A stretch of DNA of 64,000 nucleotides, taken from assembly GCA_016790285.1 (NCBI GenBank), contig JAEUPJ010000083.1, forward strand, positions 1-64,000, given 5' to 3'. This DNA comes from Roseateles sp. (lineage in GTDB: Bacteria; Pseudomonadota; Gammaproteobacteria; Burkholderiales; Burkholderiaceae_C). Positions 1 through 8,501 of this stretch are shown in pieces (the stretch's first letter is position 1; the number at the start of each line of letters is the position of its first letter). A program made the position numbers and the translations under genes. The notes under the pieces are model-generated. The model was given only the letters and a program-made list of their open reading frames with translations, searched no databases and had not been told where the DNA came from.

Positions 1-1397
1 GTGTCGCGGATCTCCTGCAGCACGTCGTCGACCTGCGTCGATGCCGGCCGCACCTCGACCTCCGGGTCGACCAGGCCGGTCGGCCGCACCAGTTGCTCGA
101 CGACCTGGCCCGCGTGGTCGCGCTCGTAGTCCGCCGGCGTCGCGGTGACGAAGACCGCCTGGCGCACCTTGTGCTCGAACTCCGCGAACTTCAGCGGGCG
201 GTTGTCGAGCGCACTCGGCAGGCGAAAGCCATACTCGACCAGCGTCGTCTTGCGCGCGCGGTCGCCGTTGTACATCCCGCCCAGCTGGCCGACCAGCACG
301 TGGCTCTCGTCGAGGAACATCAGCGCGTTCGCGGGCAGGTAGTCGACCAGCGTCGGTGGCGGGTCGCCCGGCGCGGAGCCCGAAAGGTGGCGCGTGTAGT
401 TCTCGATGCCCTTGCAGTGGCCGACCTCCTGGAGCATCTCGAGGTCGAAGCGGGTGCGTTGCTCGAGGCGCTGCGCCTCGACCAGCTTGCCGTCCTTGAC
501 GAAGAAGTCGAGCCGCTCTCGCAACTCCTGCTTGATCGTCTCGATCGCCGACAGCACGCGCTCGCGCGGCGTCACGTAGTGGCTCGACGGGTAGACGGTG
601 AAACGCGGCACCTTCTGCCGGATGTGGCCGGTGAGCGGATCGAACAGCTGCAGCGTCTCGACCTCGTCGTCGAAGAGCTCGATGCGCACCGCGAGCTCCG
701 AGTGCTCGGCGGGAAAAATGTCGATCGTGTCGCCGCGCACGCGGAAGCTTCCGCGGCCGAACTCGGTCTCGTTGCGCGTGTACTGCATGCGGATCAGCTG
801 CGCGATCAGGTCGCGCTGGCCGACCTTGTCGCCCACGCGGGTGATCAGCCGCATCTGCGTGTAGTCCTCGGGCTTGCCGATGCCGTAGATCGCGCTCACG
901 GTGGCGACGATCACGGTGTCGCGCCGCTCGAGCACGCTCTTGGTGGCGGACAAGCGCATCTGCTCGATGTGCTCGTTGATCGACGAGTCCTTCTCGATGA
1001 ACAGGTCGCGCTGAGGCACGTAGGCCTCGGGCTGGTAGTAGTCGTAGTAGCTGACGAAGTACTCGACGGCGTTCTTCGGGAAGAAGTCCTTGAACTCGCT
1101 GTACAGCTGCGCCGCCAGCGTCTTGTTGGGCGCAAAGACGATGGCCGGCCGCCCCAGCCGGGCGATGACGTTGGCCATCGTGAAGGTCTTGCCGGAGCCG
1201 GTCACGCCCAGCAGCGTCTGGTAGCTGAGGCCGTCGTTCACCCCTTCCACGAGCTGGGCGATGGCGGTCGGTTGATCCCCCGCGGGAGGGAAAGGCTGGA
1301 ACAGCTGGAACGGTGAGCCTTCGAAGCTGACGAATTCGCCCTTGCGTTCCTCCGAGTCACTTTCGGGGGTGGACATGGCGTTCAAGGCTTCTCGCAT
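1..1397 (-). CDS. uvrB: UvrABC excinuclease subunit B (3' part cut by window edge)
   Basis: Helicase-like damage-verification subunit of nucleotide excision repair, which loads UvrC after UvrA hands over the lesion. The first 465 residues are visible and the C-terminal third lies outside the window. The N-terminus carries the family signature [14 protein letters not shown], then Walker A GVTGSGKT and the beta-hairpin stretch [21 protein letters not shown] (the DEAD-like box) follows further on. Start: ATG at 1397 gives [13 protein letters not shown]; an in-frame ATG at 1376 is equally possible. A near-match to a LexA box lies about 50 bases upstream, which would fit SOS control as in E. coli. 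The identification is firm; only the start is uncertain. Confidence 0.96.
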   Translation of the reverse strand, partial: MREALNAMSTPESDSEERKGEFVSFEGSPFQLFQPFPPAGDQPTAIAQLVEGVNDGLSYQTLLGVTGSGKTFTMANVIARLGRPAIVFAPNKTLAAQLYSEFKDFFPKNAVEYFVSYYDYYQPEAYVPQRDLFIEKDSSINEHIEQMRLSATKSVLERRDTVIVATVSAIYGIGKPEDYTQMRLITRVGDKVGQRDLIAQLIRMQYTRNETEFGRGSFRVRGDTIDIFPAEHSELAVRIELFDDEVETLQLFDPLTGHIRQKVPRFTVYPSSHYVTPRERVLSAIETIKQELRERLDFFVKDGKLVEAQRLEQRTRFDLEMLQEVGHCKGIENYTRHLSGSAPGDPPPTLVDYLPANALMFLDESHVLVGQLGGMYNGDRARKTTLVEYGFRLPSALDNRPLKFAEFEHKVRQAVFVTATPADYERDHAGQVVEQLVRPTGLVDPEVEVRPASTQVDDVLQEIRD

Positions 1398-1447
1398 GGG
1401 GGATTACCTGGGTTCGGCGGCAAAATTGCTGCACTGCATCGACTGCA

Positions 1448-1463
1448 CTGTGAATACGGTCAG
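1448..1463. promoter_or_regulatory. Possible LexA box between uvrB and the aminotransferase gene
   Basis: CTGT-N8-TCAG matches the proteobacterial LexA consensus CTGT-N8-ACAG at seven of eight conserved bases. It lies about 51 bases upstream of the outer uvrB start, in a shared divergent promoter region. uvrB is a classical SOS gene, so the position makes sense, but the right half-site is imperfect. Confidence 0.35.
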
Positions 1464-1526
1464 GTTAGCGCAGACCCTGATCTTTCAACCCTCCCCTGCT
1501 GCCAACGCCCTTTCAGGAACCTCGTC

Positions 1527-2717
1527 ATGTCTTCTTTGTTCGCCGATGTCGCCCTTGCCCCCCGTGATCCCATCCTCGGCCTGAATGAGCAGTTCAACGC
1601 CGACACCCGCCCGGGCAAGGTCAACCTCGGCGTCGGCGTCTACTACGACGCCGCCGGCAAGCTCCCGCTGCTGCAATGCGTGCGCGAGGCCGAGGCGGCC
1701 ATGGCGGCCGCCCCCAAGCCGCGCGGCTACCTGCCCATCGACGGCATCGCCGCCTATGACAAGGCCGTGCAGAAGCTCGTCTTCGGCAGCGAACTGAAAA
1801 ACGTGGCCACGGTGCAGGCCCTGGGCGGCACCGGCGCGCTCAAGATCGGCGCGGACTTCCTCCAGCAGCTCAACCCGGGCGCCAAGGTGCTGATCTCCGA
1901 CCCCAGCTGGGAAAACCACCGCGCCCTGTTTACCCAGGCCGGTTTCACCGTCGAGACCTACCCCTACTACGACGCTGACAAGAAGGGCATCAACTTCGCC
2001 GGCATGCTCGCCGCGCTGAACGCCGCCCCCGCCGGCACCATCGTCGTGCTGCACGCCTGCTGCCACAACCCGACCGGCTACGACATCACCGCCGCCCAAT
2101 GGGCCGAGGTGGTCGCCGCCGTCAAGGCCAAGGGCCTGACGCCCTTCCTGGACATGGCCTACCAGGGCTTCGGCTTCGGCCTGAAGGAAGACGGCGAGGC
2201 GGTTCGCCAGTTCCAGGCGTCCGGCGTGGGCTTCTTCGTGTCGACCAGCTTCTCCAAGAGCTTCTCGCTGTACGGCGAGCGCGTGGGCGCCCTGAGCGTG
2301 TTCTGCAGCAGCGACGACGAGGCCGTGCGCGTGCTCTCGCAGCTCAAGATCATGATCCGCACCAACTACTCCAACCCGCCCACCCACGGTGCGCAGGTCG
2401 TGGCCCAGGTGCTGGCTGACGACAAGCTGCGCGCCATGTGGGAAGAAGAACTCGCCGGCATGCGCGTTCGCATCAAGGCCATGCGCTCGGCGCTGGTGGC
2501 CGCGCTCAAGGCCGCGGGCGTCACGCAGGACCTGTCCTTCGTCACCGAACAGCTTGGCATGTTCAGCTATTCCGGCCTGACCGCGGCCCAGATGCAGCGC
2601 CTGCGCAGCGAGTTCGGCGTGTACGGCGTCGACTCCGGCCGCATCTGCGTGGCCGCGCTCAACGATGGCAACCTGCCGACGGTGGCTGCCGCCATGGCGG
2701 CTGTCATCAAGGGCTGA
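1527..2717 (+). CDS. tyrB: Aromatic amino acid / aspartate aminotransferase (class I, PLP)
   Basis: PLP-dependent transaminase of 396 residues, the usual length of the TyrB/AspC (subfamily I-alpha) enzymes that swap amino groups between aspartate, tyrosine or phenylalanine and 2-oxoglutarate. The PLP lysine is K244 in STSFSKSFSLYGERVG. The N-terminal NLGVGVYYD and the HACCHNPTG cofactor motif are intact. It is divergent from uvrB and stands alone; a perfect hairpin lies 31 bases after the stop. Sequence alone does not cleanly separate AspC from TyrB; tyrB is the usual name for this form in Burkholderiales. Confidence 0.9.
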   Translation: MSSLFADVALAPRDPILGLNEQFNADTRPGKVNLGVGVYYDAAGKLPLLQCVREAEAAMAAAPKPRGYLPIDGIAAYDKAVQKLVFGSELKNVATVQALGGTGALKIGADFLQQLNPGAKVLISDPSWENHRALFTQAGFTVETYPYYDADKKGINFAGMLAALNAAPAGTIVVLHACCHNPTGYDITAAQWAEVVAAVKAKGLTPFLDMAYQGFGFGLKEDGEAVRQFQASGVGFFVSTSFSKSFSLYGERVGALSVFCSSDDEAVRVLSQLKIMIRTNYSNPPTHGAQVVAQVLADDKLRAMWEEELAGMRVRIKAMRSALVAALKAAGVTQDLSFVTEQLGMFSYSGLTAAQMQRLRSEFGVYGVDSGRICVAALNDGNLPTVAAAMAAVIKG

Positions 2718-2747
2718 CGCGCCCCGCGTGCACCGTTGAAGTGCGCA

Positions 2748-2772
2748 GGATTGGCGGTTTGACCGCCAATCC
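2748..2772. repeat. Perfect 11-bp inverted repeat (hairpin) between tyrB and phaZ
   Basis: GGATTGGCGGT (2748-2758) and its exact complement ACCGCCAATCC (2762-2772) flank a three-base loop. It sits 31 bases after the tyrB stop, as a terminator would, but no T-run follows on either strand. It may be a terminator without a U-tract, an RNA-end-protecting stem or a protein site. Confidence 0.6.
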
Positions 2773-2793
2773 ATTGCTGCAGCGCACAACGCC

Positions 2794-2805
2794 GAAAACG
2801 TTTTC
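2794..2805. promoter_or_regulatory. 12-bp palindrome upstream of phaZ
   Basis: GAAAACGTTTTC is a perfect palindrome 45 bases before the phaZ start. AT-rich perfect palindromes are rare in this GC-rich sequence, so it could be an operator for phaZ. LacI-type regulators favour central CG palindromes of this kind. No regulator gene is nearby. Confidence 0.3.
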
Positions 2806-2849
2806 TGGCACCATTCCGGGGTTCCCAGGCCCCTCATGCAAGGTTTGCC

Positions 2850-4184
2850 ATGCTGTATCAGTTCTTCGAAACCCAACGCGCCCTGATGAGCCCCTTCTCG
2901 GAGTTCGCGGCTGCGTCGGCCAAGCTCTACAGCCACCCGCTCTCCCCGTTCGCGCACACGCCCATGGCGCAGCGGCTCTCGGCCGGCCTGGACCTGATGC
3001 ACCGGCTGGCCAAGGACTACGAGAAGCCCGAGTTCGACATCAAGACCGTCGAGGTGGACGGCGTCCAGGTGGCCGTGCAGGAGCTGGTGGCGCAGGAGAA
3101 GCCCTTCTGCCGCCTGCTGCGCTTCAAGCGCTACACCGACGACCCGGCGGTGCTGGCCAAGATGAAGGACCAGCCCACGGTGCTCGTCGTGGCGCCGCTG
3201 TCGGGCCACCACAGCACGCTGCTGCGCGAGACGGTCAAGCAGCTGCTGAAAGATCACAAGGTCTACATCACCGACTGGACGGACGCCCGCATGGTGCCGC
3301 TGGAGGTGGGCCCCTTCCACCTGGACGACTACATCCACTACGTGCAGGAGTTCATCCGCCACGTGGGCGGCGCCGACTGCCACGTGATGTCGGTCTGCCA
3401 GCCCACCGTGCCGGTGCTGGCGGCCATCTCGCTGATGGCCAGCGCCGGTGAGGCCACGCCGCGCAGCATGACCATGATGGGCGGCCCCATCGACGCCCGC
3501 AAGAGCCCGACAGCCGTCAACAACCTGGCCATGAACCGCAGCTACAGCTGGTTCGAGAACAACGTCATCTACCGCGTGCCGACCAACTTCCCCGGCGCCG
3601 GCCGCGCGGTCTACCCGGGCTTCCTGCAGCACACGGGCTTCGTGGCCATGAACCCGGACCGCCACCTGTCCTCGCACTACGACTACTTCCTGGACCTGGT
3701 GCGCGGCGACGACGACAGCGCCGAGGCGCACCGCCGCTTCTACGACGAATACAACGCCGTGCTGGACATGCCGGCCGAGTACTACCTGGACACCATCAAG
3801 ACCGTCTTCCAGGACTTCGCCCTCGTCAACGGCACCTGGCAGGTCGACGGCGCCTTCGTGCGCCCGCAGGACATCACGACCACCGCGCTGCTGACGGTGG
3901 AAGGCGAGCTCGACGACATCTCCGGCGCCGGCCAGACCCGCGCCGCTCACGACCTGTGCGCCGGCGTGCCCAAGCAGCACCAGTACCACTACGACGCTAT
4001 CGGCGCCGGCCACTACGGCATCTTCTCGGGCCGCCGCTGGCGCGAGAAGGTCTACCCCGAGGTGCGCGAGTTCATCGCCAAGTACGAGGCCGCCCCGCTG
4101 AAGAAGACGACCAAGGCCACCCCGGTGAAGGCCGCCGCCAAGGCCCCGGCCAAGCCGGCGCCCGCCCGCAAGCGCAAGGCGTGA
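2850..4184 (+). CDS. phaZ: Intracellular polyhydroxyalkanoate (PHB) depolymerase
   Basis: Alpha/beta-hydrolase that thiolytically or hydrolytically mobilises PHB granules in the cytoplasm. It is 444 residues and has no signal peptide. The catalytic triad falls at the same residue numbers as in Cupriavidus PhaZ1: nucleophile C183 in SVCQPT, D355 in GELDD and H388 in GAGHYGIF. Compared with that roughly 419-residue enzyme it has an extra C-terminal tail of about 25 residues, rich in Lys, Ala and Pro, which could bind granules or nucleic acid. The stop overlaps the GTG start of the following ferredoxin gene. No PHA synthase is in the window. Confidence 0.94.
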   Translation: MLYQFFETQRALMSPFSEFAAASAKLYSHPLSPFAHTPMAQRLSAGLDLMHRLAKDYEKPEFDIKTVEVDGVQVAVQELVAQEKPFCRLLRFKRYTDDPAVLAKMKDQPTVLVVAPLSGHHSTLLRETVKQLLKDHKVYITDWTDARMVPLEVGPFHLDDYIHYVQEFIRHVGGADCHVMSVCQPTVPVLAAISLMASAGEATPRSMTMMGGPIDARKSPTAVNNLAMNRSYSWFENNVIYRVPTNFPGAGRAVYPGFLQHTGFVAMNPDRHLSSHYDYFLDLVRGDDDSAEAHRRFYDEYNAVLDMPAEYYLDTIKTVFQDFALVNGTWQVDGAFVRPQDITTTALLTVEGELDDISGAGQTRAAHDLCAGVPKQHQYHYDAIGAGHYGIFSGRRWREKVYPEVREFIAKYEAAPLKKTTKATPVKAAAKAPAKPAPARKRKA

Positions 4185-4828
4185 ACCTCGCGGCCCAGAT
4201 CGACGCCGCGCTGCCGCAGACCCAGTGCACGCGCTGCGGCTACCCGGACTGCCGCCGCTACGCCGAGGCTGTCGCCGCGGGTGAGGCCGAGATCAACCAG
4301 TGCCCGCCCGGAGGCGCCGAGGGCGTGGCCCGTCTGGCCGCCCTCACCGGCCGGCCCGTGCTGCCGCTGAACCCGGCCAACGGCATCGAGGCCACGCGCG
4401 GCGTGGCGGTCATCGACGAGGCCTGGTGCATCGGCTGCACGCTGTGCATCAAGGCCTGCCCGGCGGACTGCATCGTCGGTGCTCCGAAGGCCATGCACGT
4501 GGTGGTCGCCGCCCAGTGCACTGGCTGCGAGCTGTGCGTGCCGGCCTGCCCCGTGGACTGCATCTCCATGCCCGAGGTGACGACCACCACCGGCTGGGCG
4601 GCCTGGAGCCCTGCGCAGGCCGACGAGGCGCGTGAGCGCTACTCCTTCAGGCAGTTCCGCCGCCACCGCGAGGCCGAGGAGAACGACGCCCGCCTGATGG
4701 CCAAGGCCGAGGCCAAGCTGGCCGACGTCGCCGCGGCCTCCGTCATCACCGACCCGGCCACGCTGGACCGCAAGCGCGCCATCATCGAAGCCGCCCTGGC
4801 CCGCGCCCGCGCCAAGCGCGGTGGCTGA
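4181..4828 (+). CDS. rnfB: RnfB-like iron-sulfur protein (lone electron-transport subunit B)
   Basis: 215-residue iron-sulfur protein. It has an N-terminal Fe-S domain with CTRCGYPDC (RnfB-type 4Fe-4S cluster) and two ferredoxin 4Fe-4S motifs, [12 protein letters not shown] and [13 protein letters not shown] charged helical tail follows. Start: GTG at 4181 overlaps the phaZ stop. The N-terminal membrane helix of a full RnfB is missing, as are rnfA, C, D, G and E, so this is a stand-alone soluble form. It lies directly before nth; in E. coli nth is the last gene of the rsx(rnf) operon, so the pair looks like a remnant of that arrangement. Its redox partner is unknown. Confidence 0.85.
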   Translation: MNLAAQIDAALPQTQCTRCGYPDCRRYAEAVAAGEAEINQCPPGGAEGVARLAALTGRPVLPLNPANGIEATRGVAVIDEAWCIGCTLCIKACPADCIVGAPKAMHVVVAAQCTGCELCVPACPVDCISMPEVTTTTGWAAWSPAQADEARERYSFRQFRRHREAEENDARLMAKAEAKLADVAAASVITDPATLDRKRAIIEAALARARAKRGG

Positions 4829-4838
4829 GAATGGCCGC

Positions 4839-5483
4839 ATGAACGCGAGCCAGATCGAACGCTTCTTCGCCACGCTGCAGGCGGCCAACCCGTCGCCGCA
4901 GACCGAGCTGTCCTATGCCAGCGTCTTCGAGCTGCTGACCGCGGTGCTGCTGTCCGCCCAGGCGACCGATGTCGGCGTCAACAAGGCCACGCGGCGGCTC
5001 TTCGCCGTGGCCAACACGCCGGCCCAGATCCTCGCACTGGGTGTGGAAGGCCTGGAGAGTCACATCAAGACGATCGGCCTGTACCGCAGCAAGGCCAAAC
5101 ACCTGCTGCAGACCTGCCAGATCCTCATCGAGCAGCACGGCGGCGAGGTGCCGCGCTCGCGCGAAGCGCTCGAAGCCCTGCCCGGCGTGGGCCGCAAGAC
5201 GGCCAACGTCGTGCTCAACGTGGCTTTCGGTGAGCCGACGATGGCGGTGGACACGCACATCTTCCGCGTCAGCAACCGCACGGGCCTGGCGCCCGGCAAG
5301 ACGCCACTGGCGGTGGAGCTCGGCCTGCTCAAGCGGGTACCGCCCGCCTACCTCGTCGATGCCCACCACTGGCTCATCCTGCACGGCCGCTACGTCTGCC
5401 AGGCGCGCAAGCCGTTGTGCCAGGTTTGCGCCGTCGTGAACGAGTGCGACTTCGGCCGGCACCTAAAATCGGCTGCCGCCTGA
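4839..5483 (+). CDS. nth: Endonuclease III (DNA glycosylase/AP lyase)
   Basis: Base-excision repair enzyme that removes oxidised pyrimidines and cuts the abasic site. The 214 residues match the family. The helix-hairpin-helix is LPGVGRKTANVV, which includes the catalytic lysine; the catalytic aspartate lies in VDTHIFRVSNR. The C-terminal 4Fe-4S ligands are spaced C-x6-C-x2-C-x5-C (CQARKPLCQVCAVVNEC). Start: the ATG at 4839 (MNASQIERFF) fits the family; an in-frame GTG at 4821 would overlap rnfB. Confidence 0.96.
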   Translation: MNASQIERFFATLQAANPSPQTELSYASVFELLTAVLLSAQATDVGVNKATRRLFAVANTPAQILALGVEGLESHIKTIGLYRSKAKHLLQTCQILIEQHGGEVPRSREALEALPGVGRKTANVVLNVAFGEPTMAVDTHIFRVSNRTGLAPGKTPLAVELGLLKRVPPAYLVDAHHWLILHGRYVCQARKPLCQVCAVVNECDFGRHLKSAAA

Positions 5484-5496
5484 CCCGAGCCCATCC

Positions 5497-5709
5497 ATGG
5501 CCAGCCTGACCGACCTGACAGAACGCGTGGAGCGCCTGCTCCTTCGCCACGACGAAATCCTGCGCACCAACCTGCTCCTGCAGGTGCAGCTCACCTCGAT
5601 CACGCAGGAGCGCGACAGCCTGCGCTCGCGGCTCAACGCCGCCCGCGCCCGCGTGGACGCGCTGCTGGAGCGCCTGCCCGCCGAGGCGCCCAAGGAAGAA
5701 CAGCCATGA
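5497..5709 (+). CDS. Small coiled-coil protein, ZapB-like / TIGR02449 family
   Basis: 70-residue protein that is almost entirely heptad-like coiled coil (ERVERLLLRHDEILRTN through RARVDALLERL), ending in a short acidic-proline tail. Short coiled-coil proteins of this type are commonly encoded just before zapA and are thought to act in divisome or Z-ring organisation. Its stop overlaps the zapA start (ATGA). The role is inferred from context and fold; no catalytic motif is present. Confidence 0.8.
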   Translation: MASLTDLTERVERLLLRHDEILRTNLLLQVQLTSITQERDSLRSRLNAARARVDALLERLPAEAPKEEQP

Positions 5710-6029
5710 AGCAGATGGAAGTGACCATCATGGGCCAGAGCTACCTGCTCGGTTGCCCGGAAGGCGGCGAGGCGGCACTGGGCGCGGCCGTGGCCCAGGT
5801 GGACCGCGAGATGAGTGCCATCCGCGACGCCGGCAAGGTCAAGGCCCGTGAGCGCATCGCGGTGCTGGCAGCGCTCAACCTGGCCTATCAGCTCGCTGAC
5901 ACCCCCCGTGCGGCGGCTCCCGCCCCCGCGCCGCAGGCTCCCGCGGCGGACACGCTGTCAACGTCCGAGCTCGATGCCCTCGTCAAGCGCCTGGATGAAG
6001 CACTCGAACACGACGGACAGCTCCTCTAG
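5706..6029 (+). CDS. zapA: Cell division protein ZapA
   Basis: 107-residue FtsZ-associated protein that cross-links Z-ring filaments. It begins with the typical beta-strand MEVTIMGQSYLLGCPEGGE and has the conserved helix with KARERIAVLAALNLAYQL. A low-complexity Ala/Pro linker (about residues 68-80) separates it from a short C-terminal helix. It is translationally coupled to the small coiled-coil gene. The 6S RNA begins within a few bases of its stop. Confidence 0.93.
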   Translation: MKQMEVTIMGQSYLLGCPEGGEAALGAAVAQVDREMSAIRDAGKVKARERIAVLAALNLAYQLADTPRAAAPAPAPQAPAADTLSTSELDALVKRLDEALEHDGQLL

Positions 6030-6033
6030 CGCC

Positions 6034-6236
6034 TTAGAATCCATCCCGTCCATCGCAGTCCCCGGGGCTTTTATTTCCTTCATCCGATGCTCTATGAGCA
6101 AGGGCTTGGAACATTCCGGACGGGCGTGATCGTCTCGCGTCAGATGAACCCGAAGTCCGGCTGACCTCGCCCACCTGTATACCCCAGGGTGTTCAGGATC
6201 TCGGCCCCCAGGACTCGCGGTGGACACCTTCTTCCT
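6034..6236 (+). ncRNA. ssrS: 6S RNA
   Basis: Regulatory RNA that mimics an open promoter and sequesters the housekeeping RNA polymerase. The sequence 6048-6061 (GUCCAUCGC-AGUCC) pairs with 6211-6225 (GGACUCGCGGUGGAC). The stem continues with GGGGC (6063-6067) pairing with GCCCC (6204-6208). The 5' strand CAGUCCCCGGGGCUUUUAUUUC closely resembles the E. coli 6S segment CAGUCCCCUGAGCCGAUAUUUC, where product RNA starts. A pyrimidine-rich central bubble and a long internal stem-loop follow. The position just after zapA is the conserved 6S location. Ends are estimated from pairing. Confidence 0.85.
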
Positions 6237-6252
6237 CCCTTAGCATCGGCCG

Positions 6253-6711
6253 ATGAACTACTGGCTGATGAAGTCCGAGCCCGACGAGGCTTCCATCCAC
6301 GACCTCCAGCGCGCCGGCACCCTGCCCTGGACGGGCGTGCGCAACTACCAGGCACGCAACTTCATGCGCGACGCCATGCGCGTCGGCGACGGCGTGCTGT
6401 TCTACCACTCGTCCTGCCCCGAGCCAGGCATCGCGGGCCTCGCCGAAGTCTGCAGCGCCGCCTACCCGGACGCGACGCAGTTCGACGCCAAGAGCCCCTA
6501 CTTCGACCCCAAGTCCAAGCCTGACGCCCCGCGCTGGGTGCACGTGGACGTGCGCTGGCGCGAGACGACGCCGCTGTTGAGCCTGAAGGCCATGCGCGAG
6601 GCCCCGGAGCTGGCCACCATGGGGGTGCTGCAAAAGGGCAGCCGGCTGTCGATCACGCCCGTCACGGCGGCCGAGTGGAAGGCCGTGCTCAAGCGGCTGC
6701 ACGCGGCATGA
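6253..6711 (+). CDS. EVE domain-containing protein
   Basis: 152-residue single-domain EVE protein (PUA-like fold), the family of thymocyte nuclear protein 1. It starts with the hallmark MNYWLMKSEPDE and includes WTGVRNYQARNFMRD and VLFYHSSCPEPGIAGLAEV, which line the pocket that recognises modified bases. EVE domains are proposed to read modified DNA or RNA. The stop overlaps the next start (ATGA at 6708). The molecular target is not known. Confidence 0.92.
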   Translation: MNYWLMKSEPDEASIHDLQRAGTLPWTGVRNYQARNFMRDAMRVGDGVLFYHSSCPEPGIAGLAEVCSAAYPDATQFDAKSPYFDPKSKPDAPRWVHVDVRWRETTPLLSLKAMREAPELATMGVLQKGSRLSITPVTAAEWKAVLKRLHAA

Positions 6712-7520
6712 CCGCATCGCTCATCGTCGAACTGCTGGCGCTTGGCCTGGCTGCGGGCTTCCTGGCCGGGCTGCTGGGCATCGGCGGGGGCATGCTGCTC
6801 GTGCCCTTCCTCACCTTCATCCTGAGCCAGCGCGGCGTGCCCGATGGCCCGGCGGTGAAGATGGCGATCGCCACCTCGATGGCCACCATCATGTTCACCT
6901 CGCTGTCCAGCGTGCGCGCCCACCACCAGCGTGGCGCGGTGCGCTGGGACCTCGTGCGCGGGCTGGCGCCGGGCATCGTGCTGGGCGGCTTGCTCGCCGG
7001 GGCGGGCCTTTTTGCCCTGCTCAAGGGCGCCTGGCTGGCGCTCGTGTTCGCCGCCTTCGTGAGCTTCTCGGGCTGGCAGATGCTGCGCAACAAGCGGCCG
7101 GCGCCCAGCCGGCAGATGCCAGGTGCGGCGGGGCAGCTCGGCGCCGGCGCGGGCATAGGGTTGCTGTCGGGCCTCGTGGGTGCGGGCGGCGGCTTCGTCA
7201 GCGTGCCCTTCATGGTGTGGTGCAACGTGCCCGTGCACCTGGCGGTGGCCACGAGCGCGGCGCTGGGCTTCCCGATCGCCCTCGCCAACACGGTGGGTTA
7301 TGTCATCGGCGGCTGGGGCCTGGCGCCGGCCTTGCCCGGCACCTTCGGCTACCTCTACCTGCCGGCGCTGGCCGTCATCGCCGCGGCCAGTGTGACGATG
7401 GCGCCACTCGGCGCACGCACGGCCCACGCCATGAACGTGGCGCAGCTCAAGAAGGCCTTTGCCAGCCTGCTCTTCCTGCTGGCCGCCTACATGCTCTGGA
7501 AGGGGCTGTCGCAGCTCTGA
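6708..7520 (+). CDS. Sulfite exporter TauE/SafE family membrane protein
   Basis: 270-residue multispanning inner-membrane protein with about eight hydrophobic segments in two related halves. Each half opens with a Gly-rich motif: GLLGIGGGMLLVPFL near the start and GLVGAGGGFVSVPFM near residue 160. The family exports sulfite, sulfoacetate or other anions, or moves them in. Start: ATG overlapping the EVE stop. Substrate cannot be told from sequence; the neighbouring genes are not sulfur genes. Confidence 0.88.
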   Translation: MTASLIVELLALGLAAGFLAGLLGIGGGMLLVPFLTFILSQRGVPDGPAVKMAIATSMATIMFTSLSSVRAHHQRGAVRWDLVRGLAPGIVLGGLLAGAGLFALLKGAWLALVFAAFVSFSGWQMLRNKRPAPSRQMPGAAGQLGAGAGIGLLSGLVGAGGGFVSVPFMVWCNVPVHLAVATSAALGFPIALANTVGYVIGGWGLAPALPGTFGYLYLPALAVIAAASVTMAPLGARTAHAMNVAQLKKAFASLLFLLAAYMLWKGLSQL

Positions 7521-7549
7521 GCCCTGACAAGGGCTTAAGCTGCGCGGCC

Positions 7550-8494
7550 ATGAAACACACCGCACGCGCCCTGACGCTCGCCCTCACACTCACCGGTCTG
7601 CTCGGCGCCGCCATCGCCGCCCCCAAGGCACAGCCCAAGGCGCCCATTCCCAGGAAGAGCGCCCAGGAGATCCTGGCCGCCTCGCCCGCGAGCGACTGGC
7701 GGGCGCTGAACCCCGACAACACCCTGCTGATGGAGCTGGCCTCGGGCCAGGTCATCATCGAGCTGGCGCCGCGCTTCGCGCCCGCCCACGTGGCCAACAT
7801 CCGCGCGCTGGCCCGCGGCGGCTACTGGGATGGCCTGGCCATCCTGCGGGTGCAGGACAACTTCGTCACCCAGTGGGGCGACCCGGACGGCGAAGACGCC
7901 GCCAAGGCGCGTGCGCTGCCCGCCGGGGCAAACGCCAAACTGCCGGCCGAGTTCTCGGTGCCCATCGACGCCATCGGCAAGAGCGCCCGCTTCACCAAGC
8001 TGCCGGACGTCGATGGCTGGGCGCCACGCACGGGCTTTGCCGAGGGCTTTCCCGTGGCCGCTGACCCGAAGCTGGGCAAGGCCTGGCTGGCGCACTGCTA
8101 CGGCGTCGTCGGCGCGGGGCGCAGCGATGCGGTCGACTCCAGCAACGGCACGGAGCTCTACGCCGTCATCGGCCAGGCGCCGCGCGGGCTGGACCTCAAC
8201 ATCACCGTCGTCGGGCGCGTCATCAAGGGCATGGAGCTGCTCTCCGCCCTGCCCCGTGGCGCGGCGGCCATGGGCTTTTACGACAAGCCCGAGCAGCGCA
8301 CGGGCATCCAGCGCATCCGGCTGCTGGCCGACGTGCCGCCGGCCGAGCGCCCGGCCCTGCAGGTGCTGAAGACGGAATCACCCACCTGGACCCAACTGCT
8401 CGACGCCCGCCGCTACCGCGGTGGCTGGTTCGTCCACAGCCCCGGCCACATCGACATCTGCAGCGCGAGCGTGCCGACGCGGCCGGCGCCCTGA
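7550..8494 (+). CDS. Periplasmic cyclophilin-type peptidyl-prolyl isomerase
   Basis: 314-residue protein with an N-terminal signal peptide ([18 protein letters not shown]). The cyclophilin fold follows: [28 protein letters not shown], then FVTQWGDP and GVVGAGRSD. An insertion (about residues 115-170) splits the core compared with the compact PpiA/B enzymes, and about 40 residues extend past the domain. It probably assists folding in the periplasm. It converges on feoB, with only seven bases between the stops. Confidence 0.85.
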   Translation: MKHTARALTLALTLTGLLGAAIAAPKAQPKAPIPRKSAQEILAASPASDWRALNPDNTLLMELASGQVIIELAPRFAPAHVANIRALARGGYWDGLAILRVQDNFVTQWGDPDGEDAAKARALPAGANAKLPAEFSVPIDAIGKSARFTKLPDVDGWAPRTGFAEGFPVAADPKLGKAWLAHCYGVVGAGRSDAVDSSNGTELYAVIGQAPRGLDLNITVVGRVIKGMELLSALPRGAAAMGFYDKPEQRTGIQRIRLLADVPPAERPALQVLKTESPTWTQLLDARRYRGGWFVHSPGHIDICSASVPTRPAP

Positions 8495-8501
8495 GCCAGC
8501 G

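Noticed and set aside
2807-2822. TGGCACCATTCCGGGG as a sigma-54 promoter of phaZ
   Set aside because: The -24 half fits, but the -12 position lacks the required GC at the right spacing.
1485-4013. 842-codon open frame on the minus strand
   Set aside because: Antisense to tyrB and phaZ, both firmly identified; composition (Gly/Val/His/Arg-rich, no domains) is typical of a GC-rich shadow frame.
5958-6227. 89-codon minus-strand ORF between zapA and the EVE gene
   Set aside because: Lies across the 6S RNA and has no protein-like features; the RNA explains the conservation expected there.
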